64,000 nucleotides of DNA from Anaerovibrio sp. JC8 (GCF_002100115.1 NZ_ANBM01000001.1:124001-188000), one strand, 5' to 3'. Numbered from the stretch's first letter, positions 33,901 to 43,841 are shown. Numbers and translations: made by a program. Notes: a model not told the origin generated them from the sequence alone.

Positions 33901-35112
33901 TCAGGTATGATATTCTCCGTTAATCTTTACGTACTCATAGGAGAAATCACAGCTCCAAACAGTGGCGGATGCATCGCCCATGCCCATCTCCACATCAATG
34001 ACAATATCGTGCTCAGCCATAACCTTGGCCAACTCATCCATGTTGAAGTCAGCTCCCAGGCCATTGGCATAAACCGGAATATCACCAAACTTAATCACTG
34101 TCTTTTCCGGAACCATTGGCACTCCGGCATAACCTACTGCACAGATTACCCGGCCCCAGTTAGGATCCTCACCAAAAAAGGCGGTCTTAACCAGTGGTGA
34201 CTTGGCAATGCTCATGGCCACAGTCTTGGCATCCTCAAAGGTCTTGGTGCCATGTACATCAATGGTCAGGAACTTGGTAGCACCCTCGCCGTCAGCGGCA
34301 ATACGCTTGGACAGCTCCTGGCAGATGGTCTTCAAGGCATCATAGAACTTCTTATAATCCTCAGTGCCTTCCTTGATTTCCTCGTTGCCGGCCTCACCAT
34401 TTGCCAGTACCAGCACCGTATCATTGGTACTCATATCACCATCAACGGAAATCATATTGAAGGAAATCTCCACGATGTCAGACAAGGTCTTTTGCAGGAG
34501 AGGTGCACCAATGTTGGCATCAGTGGAGATATAGCACAGCATGGTGGCCATATTTGGCTGAATCATGCCGGAACCCTTGGCAATAGCTCCGAAGCGAACC
34601 TCCTTGCCGCCGATTTCCACGGCAAAGGAGCAGGCCTTGGAGTAAGTATCAGTTGTAATAATGGCATTGCCCGCATTAACACTGCCATCCTCAGAGAGCT
34701 CAGCAGCAGCCGCCTTAATACCGGCTGCCAGCTTGTCCATTGGCAGATTTACACCAATGATACCAGTGGAACCCACCAGCACATCATGAGGGTCACAGCC
34801 CAGCTCGGCTGCGGCCAGCTTGGCCATCTCCTGGGCATTCTTCAGGCCAACCTCACCGGTGCAGGCATTGGCACAGCCGGCATTAGCTACAACAGCGTGA
34901 GCCTTGCCGTTTTTAATATGCTCTCTATCTACGATAACCGGCGCTGCAGCTACTGCATTCTTGGTGAAAACACCAGCTACTGCCGCTTCTTTTTCTGTAT
35001 AAATCAGGGCCAAATCCAGATTGCCGCTCTTTTTAATACCGGCCTTAACACCGGCAGCCTTAAAGCCCTTCGGGAAGGTCACGCCAGCCTTTGCACTTTT
35101 TTCAGAAAACAT
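33901..35112 (-). CDS. argJ: bifunctional ornithine acetyltransferase / N-acetylglutamate synthase
   Basis: Recycles the acetyl group from N-acetylornithine to glutamate, and may also start the pathway from acetyl-CoA. The 403-residue precursor has the self-cleavage site in KGSGMIQPNMATML (Thr about residue 190), which splits it into alpha and beta chains. Whether it is mono- or bifunctional cannot be told; no separate argA or argE is in the window, which favours bifunctional. GAGGAGG precedes the ATG. Confidence 0.95.
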   Translation of the reverse strand: MFSEKSAKAGVTFPKGFKAAGVKAGIKKSGNLDLALIYTEKEAAVAGVFTKNAVAAAPVIVDREHIKNGKAHAVVANAGCANACTGEVGLKNAQEMAKLAAAELGCDPHDVLVGSTGIIGVNLPMDKLAAGIKAAAAELSEDGSVNAGNAIITTDTYSKACSFAVEIGGKEVRFGAIAKGSGMIQPNMATMLCYISTDANIGAPLLQKTLSDIVEISFNMISVDGDMSTNDTVLVLANGEAGNEEIKEGTEDYKKFYDALKTICQELSKRIAADGEGATKFLTIDVHGTKTFEDAKTVAMSIAKSPLVKTAFFGEDPNWGRVICAVGYAGVPMVPEKTVIKFGDIPVYANGLGADFNMDELAKVMAEHDIVIDVEMGMGDASATVWSCDFSYEYVKINGEYHT

Positions 35113-35159
35113 CAAAATTCCTCCTCTATATCAAACCATAAAACTGTAGTATTTCATCA

Positions 35160-36197
35160 TCAAGGGTACATTGGCACAACATCCAGCCCCAGCTTTTCCT
35201 CAAAGCCACAGGCAATGTTGAAATTCTGCACTGCCTGCCCAGCCGCTCCCTTTACCAAATTATCAATGACGGAAAGAACAATTACCCGGTTGGTTCGTGG
35301 ATCAATATGCCAGCCCAGCTCACAGTAGTTGGAGCCCCGGACATTCTTGGTGGCAGGGTATCCATTACGCCCCAGAAGTCTGATAAAGAACTCTTTACCA
35401 TACATATCCTCATAAGCCTTATCTACCTGCTCCGGTGTAACCCCTGCCTTAAGTGTTGCATAGCAGGTGCTCAGAATACCTCTGGACATTGGCACCAAAT
35501 GAGGTGTAAAGTTTAGCACCGTAGATTCCCCGGACAAATCAGCCAGGGCCTGCTCAATTTCCGGTGTATGACGGTGAGTAGCTACCCCATAGGCCTTGAA
35601 GCTGTCATAAAGCTCCGGAAAATGGTTAGGCAGCTTGGCTCCCCGGCCAGCCCCGGAAACCCCGGACTTGGCATCCACCACGATGGTGGATACATCTATC
35701 AGCTTATTCTTGGCCAATGGAGCCAAAGCCAATATGCTGGCGGTGGTATAGCAGCCTGCATTGCCAATAATCTTGGCATCCTTCACCTGGTCACGATACA
35801 GCTCAGCCAGACCATATACCCTTGGAGCCTCCTTGTGGGTATGCTCCACCTTGTACCAGGCCTCATAAATATCCGTATCATCAAAGCGGTAATCCGCCCC
35901 CAAATCGATAATGCGGGTTGGCATATTCTCCAGTGCCTTCCCCACCTTCATGGCATGACCATGAGGCAGGCAGATAAACACGAAATCGCTGTCCTTGCCA
36001 ATTTTGTCCATTTCCTTCATGCTGATAAGCTTCTGATTATAAATTCCTCGCAGATGAGGATATAAATCATCAATATATTCACCTGCATGGCTTTCAGAGG
36101 TTATATGCACCACCTGGGCCTCAGGATGATTATGCAAAATTCTCAACAATTCGGCACCGGCATAACCGGTAGCACCAATAACACTGACTTTCTTCAT
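35160..36197 (-). CDS. argC: N-acetyl-gamma-glutamyl-phosphate reductase
   Basis: NADPH-dependent third step of arginine synthesis. The 345-residue protein has the Rossmann start SVIGATGYAGAELLRIL, the catalytic Cys in GNAGCYTTAS (about residue 147) and PHLVPMSRGIL. AGGAGG precedes the ATG at 36195-36197. First gene of the arg cluster. Confidence 0.96.
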   Translation of the reverse strand: MKKVSVIGATGYAGAELLRILHNHPEAQVVHITSESHAGEYIDDLYPHLRGIYNQKLISMKEMDKIGKDSDFVFICLPHGHAMKVGKALENMPTRIIDLGADYRFDDTDIYEAWYKVEHTHKEAPRVYGLAELYRDQVKDAKIIGNAGCYTTASILALAPLAKNKLIDVSTIVVDAKSGVSGAGRGAKLPNHFPELYDSFKAYGVATHRHTPEIEQALADLSGESTVLNFTPHLVPMSRGILSTCYATLKAGVTPEQVDKAYEDMYGKEFFIRLLGRNGYPATKNVRGSNYCELGWHIDPRTNRVIVLSVIDNLVKGAAGQAVQNFNIACGFEEKLGLDVVPMYP

Positions 36198-36223
36198 GGT
36201 CATTCCTCCTTGTCAATGAGTAG

Positions 36224-36273
36224 AGTATACACCTTTTATTCATAAAATGCAACTTTTAATTAATATTTATGCA
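36224..36273 (-). promoter_or_regulatory. arg promoter with ArgR/AhrC-like box
   Basis: TTGCAT (36247-36252), 17-base spacer containing TGAATAAAA, TATACT (36224-36229). A further ARG-box-like TGCATAAATATTAATTA lies upstream at 36257-36273. Two such sites around a promoter fit control by an ArgR-family repressor. Confidence 0.6.
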
Positions 36274-36383
36274 TCAATATACATATTTTCTATGTCATTT
36301 AGCTTATAAAATGGAAAAGCTCGAACAACTGTGTTACAATAAATAGCGTTATTTAGAATGATTTTGGGAGAAGGATTTTATAT

Positions 36384-37127
36384 ATGAATTTTATATTTAG
36401 ACTGCTTAAACGCCTGTTGCTGCTGGGGCTATTATTCATTATCATGTTCTGCGGCTCCTATTATTTATCCGGTGGAACCCTGTATTTTGATGAGCCTACC
36501 ACGCAACGCATAAACCGGGTTGTGTTTCTGGATCGGGAAGTAAATAAAGTACTGGATAAGGACAATTACGTAACCATTGACGAAATCCCCGAATCCCTGA
36601 CCCAGGCCGTAGTGGCTGTAGAAGACAGCCGCTTTTACACCCATCACGGCTTTGATCCGGAGGGTATAGGCAGGGCAACTCTGGTTAATCTTCAGTATGG
36701 CGAGGTAAAGGAGGGTGCCAGCACCATCACCCAGCAGCTGGTAAAAAATATGTTTCTGTCCCAGGACCAGACCTACGGCCGCAAAGCCGAGGAGCTTATC
36801 CTGGCCCTCGACATGGAACTTCACTACTCCAAGGAGCAGATTTTGGAAATGTACCTCAATACCATTTACTTTGGCTCCGGCTTTTACGGAATCAAGGATG
36901 CCACAAAGGGCTATTTTGACAAAACTCCTGATCAGCTGGCCCTGCCGGAGGCGGCCATGCTGGCCGGCATCCCAAATGCCCCATCTGTTTACTCCCCTTA
37001 TGAAAACTATATGCTGGCAAAAAAACGCCAGTTTATTGTATTGGATGCCATGGTAAGGGCCGGATATCTTCGGGAAAGCATTGCCGAGGATGCCAAAATC
37101 AAGCCCTTATATCTGGCCCGACAATAG
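36384..37127 (+). CDS. mtgA: monofunctional peptidoglycan glycosyltransferase
   Basis: Polymerises glycan strands from lipid II outside the membrane. The 247-residue protein has one N-terminal membrane anchor (LLLLGLLFIIMFCGSYYL) and a GT51 domain only: VAVEDSRFYTHHGFD (catalytic Glu about residue 78), EGASTITQQLVKNMFL, RKAEELILALDMEL and EQILEMYLNTIYFG. No transpeptidase domain, so not a class A PBP. GGGAGAAGG precedes the ATG. It is the only wall-synthesis gene in this part and stands alone, divergent from the arg cluster. Confidence 0.94.
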   Translation: MNFIFRLLKRLLLLGLLFIIMFCGSYYLSGGTLYFDEPTTQRINRVVFLDREVNKVLDKDNYVTIDEIPESLTQAVVAVEDSRFYTHHGFDPEGIGRATLVNLQYGEVKEGASTITQQLVKNMFLSQDQTYGRKAEELILALDMELHYSKEQILEMYLNTIYFGSGFYGIKDATKGYFDKTPDQLALPEAAMLAGIPNAPSVYSPYENYMLAKKRQFIVLDAMVRAGYLRESIAEDAKIKPLYLARQ

Positions 37128-37150
37128 CTTAATAGCCTGTAAATATGCAA

Positions 37151-37194
37151 AAAGAAGCATTTACGGAATGGCAACATTCCATAAATGCTTCTTT
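37151..37194. terminator. bidirectional terminator
   Basis: Long stem AAGAAGCATTTA-GGAATG with CATTCC-TAAATGCTTCTT between the convergent mtgA and exported-protein genes, with A/T-runs on both sides. Confidence 0.92.
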
Positions 37195-37203
37195 TATTGT
37201 AAA

Positions 37204-37932
37204 TTATTCGTTACCCCAGCCACGACCTACTCTGTGATCAGGTCTAAGGTATCTGTCCAAATCATTTTCTTCAATTTCCTGTGCCTTCTGCTTGGCCAGC
37301 TTTTCCTTCTTGTACTTCTCGTAGTTTTCCTTGCCCATCTTCATGATAAGCTCATCCTCTTCCTTCTTCTCTTTGGCAACAACCTTAAGCTTGTCGCTGT
37401 AAGCATTGAAGAAATCACGGCAGATTTCGGTATAAAGCTTTTCATCACGAGGAGCGGTCTTTGGTGCCAGCTTTCTGTAGGAATACAGTACCTCATGGGA
37501 CTTGGAATCAACTACATCAAAGAACACATTGAGGCGGGTATCATTGGAAACGGTGCATACAATGTAAGCATCACCATAATCCTTTACTCTCTCCTTAAAG
37601 AGCTCCAAAGCCTTATGACGGCCAAGGCGATAAATATCAATATGCTCCTTCTGGTTGACGGTTCTGCAGAAATCCTGATAGGACATATAGCTGAACTGCT
37701 GCTTCTTGTTAGCCTTTACAGCCTGGTCGTAAATCATCTTGGTAAGCTCTTCCACTGTTGGCTCCTCATCATTTGGGGAGAACTGCGGATTGCCAATTAC
37801 AAAAGACTTGGCATTCAACATGTCATAGCTGTATACAGTTTCCTTGGAACTACCAACTTCCCAGGCAAACGCAAACTGAGTGCCCATTACCATAACGCAC
37901 AGAACAGTCAGCAGCTGCATTATTTTCTTCAT
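37204..37932 (-). CDS. exported protein of unknown function, 242 residues
   Basis: Not recognised. Signal peptide at residues 1-23 (ends FAFA). The middle (residues 95-170) reads like a small alpha/beta domain (HIDIYRLGRHKALELF, YIVCTVSNDTRLNVFFDVVD), which recalls the way proteins with a vitamin-like or DUF4136-type fold describe envelope lipoproteins. Residues 175-225 are a highly charged Lys/Glu helix. In general build (signal, alpha/beta domain, charged tail) it resembles the 5882-6997 protein but I cannot show homology. GGAGG precedes the ATG. Confidence 0.75.
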   Translation of the reverse strand: MKKIMQLLTVLCVMVMGTQFAFAWEVGSSKETVYSYDMLNAKSFVIGNPQFSPNDEEPTVEELTKMIYDQAVKANKKQQFSYMSYQDFCRTVNQKEHIDIYRLGRHKALELFKERVKDYGDAYIVCTVSNDTRLNVFFDVVDSKSHEVLYSYRKLAPKTAPRDEKLYTEICRDFFNAYSDKLKVVAKEKKEEDELIMKMGKENYEKYKKEKLAKQKAQEIEENDLDRYLRPDHRVGRGWGNE

Positions 37933-38044
37933 TATAAATTACCTCCAAATGTCTAGTTTTAATCCTTAGTAAAGTTTAATATAAACAGCCATGTTTGTCC
38001 ATTAAAAGATTATTAAACCCACAGAACAACGAAAAAAGAACTGC

Positions 38045-38914
38045 TTATCCAAATACCCGCTTGGAGATTTCTTTACCTGTCCTGGTAAGCGCCAATCCGC
38101 CCTCGGCAGTTTCCTTTACGGTGCGAGGCAGGCTTCGGCCAATACGGTCCATGGCATCAATAACCTCATCCACCGGAATAACAGACTCTACTCCGGCCAG
38201 GGCCATATCTGCCGCCACCATGGAATGAACCGATACAAAGCCGTTTCTCTTTACACAAGGTACCTCTACCAGCCCTGCCACCGGGTCACAGGCCAAGCCC
38301 AGCAGATTCTTTATGGCCAAGGCCACTGCATGGCCCACCTGGTCAGGAGTACCACCGGCCAGCTGCACCATGGCCCCAGCCGCCATACCAGCCGCCGTAC
38401 CGCACTCAGCCTGACAACCACCATAGGCACCGGCAATAGATGCATTGGCTTCAATTACCAGACCAATTCCAGCTGCAGTAAACAATGCATCCAAAATCTC
38501 TTCCTCCGTGTTGTGGTTCTTTTCCGCCGCAGTTTTTATAGCCGCCGGCACAATACCACAGGAGCCTGCTGTTGGACAGGCCACAATCCGGCCCATTACC
38601 GCGTTAACCTCGCTGACACCAACAGCGCTGGCTGCCGCCGTCATTACTGTTCGTCCCGTATAGCTGTCATCCCTATGGGCATATATTTTTACAGCGTCAC
38701 CACCGGTGAGTCCACTAAGGGATTTATCCTTATTGGCAATACCCCGCTCAATGGATTCCTGCATTACATGCCAGTTATCCTGCATGGACTTAAGCATATG
38801 CTCCTCACTTTCAAAGGAATGCTCCTGCTCATATTCCATGGTGATTTTACCAATGGTGGTTTTTCTTTCTTTTGCCAGCTCAATGAGCTCTTTTATTGAA
38901 TTAAAATTTACCAT
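38045..38914 (-). CDS. sdaAA: L-serine dehydratase, alpha subunit
   Basis: Iron-sulfur-dependent deamination of serine to pyruvate. The 289-residue subunit carries the cluster cysteines: CPTAGSCG (about residues 112-119), and ACDPVAGLVEVPC (about 212-224). AGGAGAGG precedes the ATG. It follows the beta subunit by 11 bases. In an amino-acid-fermenting anaerobe this feeds pyruvate into fermentation. Confidence 0.95.
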   Translation of the reverse strand: MVNFNSIKELIELAKERKTTIGKITMEYEQEHSFESEEHMLKSMQDNWHVMQESIERGIANKDKSLSGLTGGDAVKIYAHRDDSYTGRTVMTAAASAVGVSEVNAVMGRIVACPTAGSCGIVPAAIKTAAEKNHNTEEEILDALFTAAGIGLVIEANASIAGAYGGCQAECGTAAGMAAGAMVQLAGGTPDQVGHAVALAIKNLLGLACDPVAGLVEVPCVKRNGFVSVHSMVAADMALAGVESVIPVDEVIDAMDRIGRSLPRTVKETAEGGLALTRTGKEISKRVFG

Positions 38915-38925
38915 GGGTTCCTCTC

Positions 38926-39588
38926 CTATATAGCTGGTACTGCAAAGGCATTTTCAATAACACCGGTGCTGCGGCAATCCTGAATAATATCCTCTGTCAG
39001 CTCTTCATCCGTCTCAATAATCATCATGGCCTGCTGGCCGCGGTTACGCCGGAAAACCCGCATAAAGGCGATATTTACATGATGCTTGGCCAATACATCG
39101 GATATTTCCCGAATAACACCCGGTTTGTCCGTATGTACAATAATCAGGGACGGATATTGGCCAGTAAGGGCAATCTGGAAGGTATCTATATTGCGTACCT
39201 CAATATTGCCGCCTCCAACAGAAGCACCACCAACCGTGATTTGACGGCCGTTTACCCCTGTCATGACAAATACAGCCGTATTCGGATGGGCGTCACCCAG
39301 ATCAATTGGAGCAAAGGAATATTCCAAGCCCCGCTCCCTGGCAATTTCCAACGCATCCCGAATACGCTCATCCTCCGGTGAAAAGCCCAGCAAGCCGCCT
39401 ATCAGGGCCTTATCCGTACCATGCCCCCGATAGGTTCTGGCAAAGGATCCGTGCAGCAGTATCTCCGCCTTTGCCACCGGCTCCCCCAAAATTTTTCCTG
39501 CCATCAGGCCCAGACGGGCCGCACCAGCTGTATGGGAGCTGGACGGACCTATCATAATAGGGCCTACAATGTCAAACACACCTCTCAT
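38926..39588 (-). CDS. sdaAB: L-serine dehydratase, beta subunit
   Basis: Partner of sdaAA. The 220 residues open with DIVGPIMIGPSSSHTAGAARLG, the typical start of the beta chain, and end with an ACT domain (about residues 145-215: YPSLIIVHTDKPGVIREISDVLA), a likely ligand-sensing module. TAGGAGG precedes the ATG. Confidence 0.95.
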   Translation of the reverse strand: MRGVFDIVGPIMIGPSSSHTAGAARLGLMAGKILGEPVAKAEILLHGSFARTYRGHGTDKALIGGLLGFSPEDERIRDALEIARERGLEYSFAPIDLGDAHPNTAVFVMTGVNGRQITVGGASVGGGNIEVRNIDTFQIALTGQYPSLIIVHTDKPGVIREISDVLAKHHVNIAFMRVFRRNRGQQAMMIIETDEELTEDIIQDCRSTGVIENAFAVPAI

Positions 39589-39603
39589 AGTAACCTCCTA
39601 AAT

Positions 39604-39637
39604 AAAAAAGGGACTGCAAAACTCAGTTGCAGCCCCT
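39604..39637 (-). terminator. dapA terminator
   Basis: GGGACTGCAA (39610-39619) with TTGCAGCCCC (39627-39636), followed by six T on the minus strand. It separates dapA from sdaAB. Confidence 0.9.
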
Positions 39638-39645
39638 AAATATGA

Positions 39646-40530
39646 CTAAAGCAGATTATGTGCCTCCAGGCACTTCTCCAGCATAACCTCGTGCTCCGGC
39701 TCCATCTCTGTCAATGGCAGGCGCAATGGTCCGGCATTGTAGCCCTTCATACGCATAGCAACCTTGACAGGGATAGGATTTACCTCACAGAACAAGGCAC
39801 TGATGAGGTCAATAAACTCAATCTGCAGCCTGGATGCTTCCTGAACCTTGCCATCAAAGAACAACTGGCATATATCATGGGTTTCCTTTGGTGCCACATT
39901 GGACAGGACGGAAATAACCCCCTGGCCTCCCAAGGACAGGATAGGAACAATCTGGTCATCATTGCCGGAATAAACAGCCAGATCATCACCGCATGCATGA
40001 CGGATTTTGGCAATCTGGGACAAATCGCCACTGGCTTCCTTAACTGCCACAATCCGTGGATGCCTGGACAGCTCCTTATAAGTGGACAGCTGAATATTTA
40101 CCCCGGTACGGGACGGAACATTGTACATAATAATAGGAATGTTCACGGAATCAGCAATGGCTGTATAATGCTTAATCAAGCCCTTCTGGGTACATTTATT
40201 GTAGTATGGAGTAACCACCAGCAGGGCATTGGCCCCAACCTTTTCAGCGTACTGGGACAGCTGAATGGCATAAGCAGTCTCATTGGAGCCGGTACCGGCA
40301 ACCACCGGAATACGGCCGGCAACCTTTTCCACTGCATATTTAATAGCGGCTTTGTGTTCTTCATCAGACATTGTAGCGGACTCGCCAGTAGTACCAGTAA
40401 TCACGATGGCATCCGTACCACCGGCAATCTGGTCCTCAATAACACGACCCAGCTCTTCGAAATTGATCCCATCTTCGGTAAACGGTGTAATAACGGCTAC
40501 ACCCGCACCTCTAAAAACAACATCCTTCAC
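39646..40530 (-). CDS. dapA: 4-hydroxy-tetrahydrodipicolinate synthase
   Basis: First committed step of lysine and diaminopimelate synthesis. The 294 residues show GTTGESATM (about residues 44-52), YNVPSRTG (Tyr about 133) and the Schiff-base Lys in VAVKEASGD (about residue 162). I chose the GTG at 40528-40530, seven bases after GGAGG, because it gives the usual length; a longer reading starting at 40554 lacks a site. Confidence 0.95.
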   Translation of the reverse strand: MKDVVFRGAGVAVITPFTEDGINFEELGRVIEDQIAGGTDAIVITGTTGESATMSDEEHKAAIKYAVEKVAGRIPVVAGTGSNETAYAIQLSQYAEKVGANALLVVTPYYNKCTQKGLIKHYTAIADSVNIPIIMYNVPSRTGVNIQLSTYKELSRHPRIVAVKEASGDLSQIAKIRHACGDDLAVYSGNDDQIVPILSLGGQGVISVLSNVAPKETHDICQLFFDGKVQEASRLQIEFIDLISALFCEVNPIPVKVAMRMKGYNAGPLRLPLTEMEPEHEVMLEKCLEAHNLL

Positions 40531-40628
40531 AAAAAAACCTCCAAACATCGTCATGCTACATAACTAAGATAATTATCACATGGGGAGTGAACAAAGTCAA
40601 TCAATGTCCACAAAAACCGCCACAATTA

Positions 40629-43559
40629 TTAATCCATTACCCGGGTCAGCTTATCAAAGACATCCTTATTGTTTTCAAGAACAGTTTCATTACCGAAAAC
40701 ACAGATATTATCGGCTGCCATGGCTGCCTCAATAGCCGGAGCCAGGTTTCTTATATCTGCCGGAGTGGTGGAAAGGATCTCATCCCTTACCTTCTGACGT
40801 TGCTCCTGGCTGTACTTTCTGAAATACAGGCTCTGGGCAAAGCTACCGGTCATTTTTGGAGTCAATGGCATATCAGCATTGCTGATGGTACCAATAATAT
40901 ATTTAGTCATTTCCCGTTCATCTGAATCAAAATTCTTCAGGAAATCAGCAGTACCATCAAACACCTGCAGGGTTTCCTTCAGCTTAGGGTCACGATAGGA
41001 CAGGAACATTACATTGCCATTGCTGTTAATGCTGGTCATGGCTCCATAAGCGCCACCCTGAACCCTTATCTTAATCCAGAAGTATTCGTATTTAAGCATA
41101 ACCTCCATAACCCGGAGATAGCCCGGCACATCGTAGCCCAGCTTTATGAGGTTGCCGCCCTTTCCTACATACTGCACCTGGCTGGAGGACAGCAGGGCTT
41201 CCTTCCGGCTTTCCACCGGCAGATTATAGGCTACCCTAGGGGCAGCGTCCGCCTCCTTATTATTCTTCAAGGCTGCAATAAGCCGTTTTATTTCCCCTTC
41301 AAACTTGCCATAATCTGCCTTTGGCATGGTTACACCAATGGTAAGACGCTGACTGCTAAATAAAAGCTTTTTAATCTGCTGGAGCTTGGCCTTGAAATCC
41401 GCAAAGCGCTCATCAAAGTTATCCGCCAAATCCTTCAAAATTGGATAAAGGGACAGCTCACCCATTTCCTCAAAGACACCATCCTTGGAAATAAAGGAGG
41501 CCAAACGGCTGCGGGCCACGGCTACGGAAGAATTCAGCATTTCCATTTCCATGCCCACCTTGGACTGGACAATCAGTTCCTTTAAGCGGGTATCATTGTC
41601 AAAGAGAGTCTCATTGATAATCTCCTCCATCAAGTCCACGGCAATTGGCAGATTGCGGTAGAAAACCTTGGAGGTGAGCCTAAACATTGGACGGAACTCA
41701 TCAGGCTGGCCGGCAATCGGGAACACATCAATATCGCCCCCCATACCGCCGGTATAGAAGGTAACCTTCTTGCTGAGCTCAACATAATCATTGGAGCTGG
41801 TATCTACCCGGCCCATAAGGTCATTGAACAGGAAGGCATAAGGAATCAGCTCCTGTGGAACAACGTCCATGTCAAAATACAGTGAATAATATACTATCCC
41901 CTTGGTATCAACGTCAGAGAACAATACCTTTACACCATCAATTTCCTTTTCCTCAAGCGGGAAAACCCGGGCCTTAGGATTAATATCGGAAATTTTAAGC
42001 AACGGTATGGAAGACAGGGCCTCCGGGCTGTCCGGAGTCTGCTGACGTAGCTTCAGCTTGGCGGCTGCATCAATGAGTCCCTGGATTTCCTCCTGACTCA
42101 TGCCGGCCTTGACCTTGGCCAGCTTTTCTTCCATTTTCCTGGTATTATCCGCCGCCATGGTAACATTTGGCTTCAATACTACCAAAGCACCAAATTTATT
42201 ATCCAGAAGCTTGGTCTGAATAAGTTCCTCATAGTAACGGGTGGACAGCTTCTCCCTAAGGGATACCAGCAATTCCTCATAACGAAGCATAATCAACGGA
42301 TCCCGGTCATAGAGCCAGCTGTTCATCATGGTCAGATTATAAATGAGGCCCTTCGGTGCAGTACCAAAATCAGACTCCCGCAGACGGAATTCCATGCGGT
42401 TCAGGGTACCCTCCAACAGATTACGGTCAATGCCCTCTTCCACGATTTTCGCCAAGGTAGTGCGGATAACCTCCACAAACTTATCAGCATGCTGTGGCTC
42501 AGAGCCGTTCATTTCAATGCTGAAGAATGGCTGCAGCATTGCCCCGTCAAAGCTGGAGGACACATCCTGACCTATGCCGGCCTCAATAAGGGCCATACGC
42601 AAAGGTGACGCATGATTCTTTAAAAGAGCATCCTCCAAAATGGACATGGCCATCAAATCTTCAACTTCATCAGTATCACCGGCCACCACGGAATAGGACA
42701 GGAAGGTCTTGGCCTCGGTGGTTTCGGCCTCACCAATAGGGTAATCGGCTACCACCTGCTTAATCTCATTAAAGGCCTTCTGTGGCTCAATGGTGGAATT
42801 CACGTCCACAATATCAAAATGGCTGAGGTATTCCTCATCAATAAACTTCAGCTGCTCCTCGATATTCATATCTCCGTAAAGATAGATATAGCTGTTGGCC
42901 GGAGAATAATACTTCCGATGGAATTCCTTAAACTGTTCGTAAGTCAGATTTGGAATTGCCACCGGATTACCGCCGGACTCATTGGAATAGGTTGTATCAG
43001 GATACAGGGCCCGCATGATTTCATTGGCCAACAAATCCTCCGGAGAAGACAGGGCACCCTTCATTTCATTATAAACGACACCACTGTACTGCAATGGCTC
43101 CTCAGGCTTTTCGATTTCGTAATGCCACCCCTCCTGCATAAGAATCTCAGGATTTTCCAGCATTACCGGATAGAATACCGCATCAAGATAAACATCCATC
43201 AGATTATGGAAATCCTTGTCATTGCAGCTGGCCACCGGATATACGGTCTTATCCGGATAGGTCATTGCATTGAGGAAGGTATTCAGAGAACCCTTAACCA
43301 GCTCCACAAAAGGCTCCTTTAACGGGAACTTGCGGGAGCCGCACAGAGTTGAATGCTCAATAATATGAGGCACGCCAGTATCATCTGTGGGCGGAGTACG
43401 GAAGGCAATGGAAAATACCTTATTATCATCCTTGTTTTTCAGATACATCAGGCGGGCGCCACTCTTAATATGTTTAAACTCAAAGGTGTCGGAAGCAACC
43501 TCCGGCACATTGTCAATTTTTATCAGCTTAAAGCCATGGATAACGTCATTTACATTCAT
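40629..43559 (-). CDS. M16C-family zinc metallopeptidase (presequence-protease type)
   Basis: A 976-residue pitrilysin/insulinase-family protease with two M16 halves and no signal peptide, so probably cytoplasmic. The inverted zinc motif HIIEH (about residues 62-66) is followed by STLCGSRKFPLKEPFVEL, characteristic of the M16C (PreP/CymI-like) group; the further zinc Glu lies downstream in the first domain. The second half (from about residue 520) lacks the zinc motif, as usual. It likely degrades peptides. Preceded by AAGGAGG. 75 bases separate it from dapA. Confidence 0.92.
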   Translation of the reverse strand: MNVNDVIHGFKLIKIDNVPEVASDTFEFKHIKSGARLMYLKNKDDNKVFSIAFRTPPTDDTGVPHIIEHSTLCGSRKFPLKEPFVELVKGSLNTFLNAMTYPDKTVYPVASCNDKDFHNLMDVYLDAVFYPVMLENPEILMQEGWHYEIEKPEEPLQYSGVVYNEMKGALSSPEDLLANEIMRALYPDTTYSNESGGNPVAIPNLTYEQFKEFHRKYYSPANSYIYLYGDMNIEEQLKFIDEEYLSHFDIVDVNSTIEPQKAFNEIKQVVADYPIGEAETTEAKTFLSYSVVAGDTDEVEDLMAMSILEDALLKNHASPLRMALIEAGIGQDVSSSFDGAMLQPFFSIEMNGSEPQHADKFVEVIRTTLAKIVEEGIDRNLLEGTLNRMEFRLRESDFGTAPKGLIYNLTMMNSWLYDRDPLIMLRYEELLVSLREKLSTRYYEELIQTKLLDNKFGALVVLKPNVTMAADNTRKMEEKLAKVKAGMSQEEIQGLIDAAAKLKLRQQTPDSPEALSSIPLLKISDINPKARVFPLEEKEIDGVKVLFSDVDTKGIVYYSLYFDMDVVPQELIPYAFLFNDLMGRVDTSSNDYVELSKKVTFYTGGMGGDIDVFPIAGQPDEFRPMFRLTSKVFYRNLPIAVDLMEEIINETLFDNDTRLKELIVQSKVGMEMEMLNSSVAVARSRLASFISKDGVFEEMGELSLYPILKDLADNFDERFADFKAKLQQIKKLLFSSQRLTIGVTMPKADYGKFEGEIKRLIAALKNNKEADAAPRVAYNLPVESRKEALLSSSQVQYVGKGGNLIKLGYDVPGYLRVMEVMLKYEYFWIKIRVQGGAYGAMTSINSNGNVMFLSYRDPKLKETLQVFDGTADFLKNFDSDEREMTKYIIGTISNADMPLTPKMTGSFAQSLYFRKYSQEQRQKVRDEILSTTPADIRNLAPAIEAAMAADNICVFGNETVLENNKDVFDKLTRVMD

Positions 43560-43597
43560 AAAAAATGACCTCCTTCAATTTTCATCCCACGCTAACA

Positions 43598-43697
43598 GGT
43601 GCTAAGTCTCCCACCTCTTAGGTGGGGGATAAGCACCCATAAGCTCTGGATCAATTCGACTGAATTCAGTGGGAGTATAAATCTCCCGCTGAATAGT
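43598..43697. repeat. two-hairpin repeat element, copy B
   Basis: 43598-43637 is a hairpin GGTGCTTATCCCCCACCT / AGGTGGGAGACTTAGCACC (written on either strand), similar to the reverse complement of 33845-33890; 43652-43697 is an inverted copy of the 49-base hairpin unit (TTCAG-TGGGAG...CTCCC-CTGAA). Confidence 0.7.
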
Positions 43698-43736
43698 CTC
43701 ATTGAACTAACGATATTAGTATAGCATAAAATGATA

Positions 43737-43785
43737 ACTTATTCAGATGGAGTTTTAAACTCCACCTGAATTTAGTTGAATTTTA
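43737..43785. repeat. 49-base hairpin unit, extra copy
   Basis: Differs from 33785-33833 at three of 49 bases, and is in direct orientation with it. Two of the differences are transitions in opposite arms at the same base pair, each derivable from a G-C pair. The stretch 43560-43853 contains only these repeats and the terminator at its end. Confidence 0.75.
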
Positions 43786-43808
43786 TTGTCAATGAAAATA
43801 AAGCAATT

Positions 43809-43841
43809 TAAAACTGCCCCATGAAAACTCACAGGGCAGTC
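43809..43841 (-). terminator. terminator after the 87-residue protein gene
   Basis: ACTGCCC (43813-43819) with GGGCAGT (43834-43840), then TTTTAAAT on the minus strand. Confidence 0.85.
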
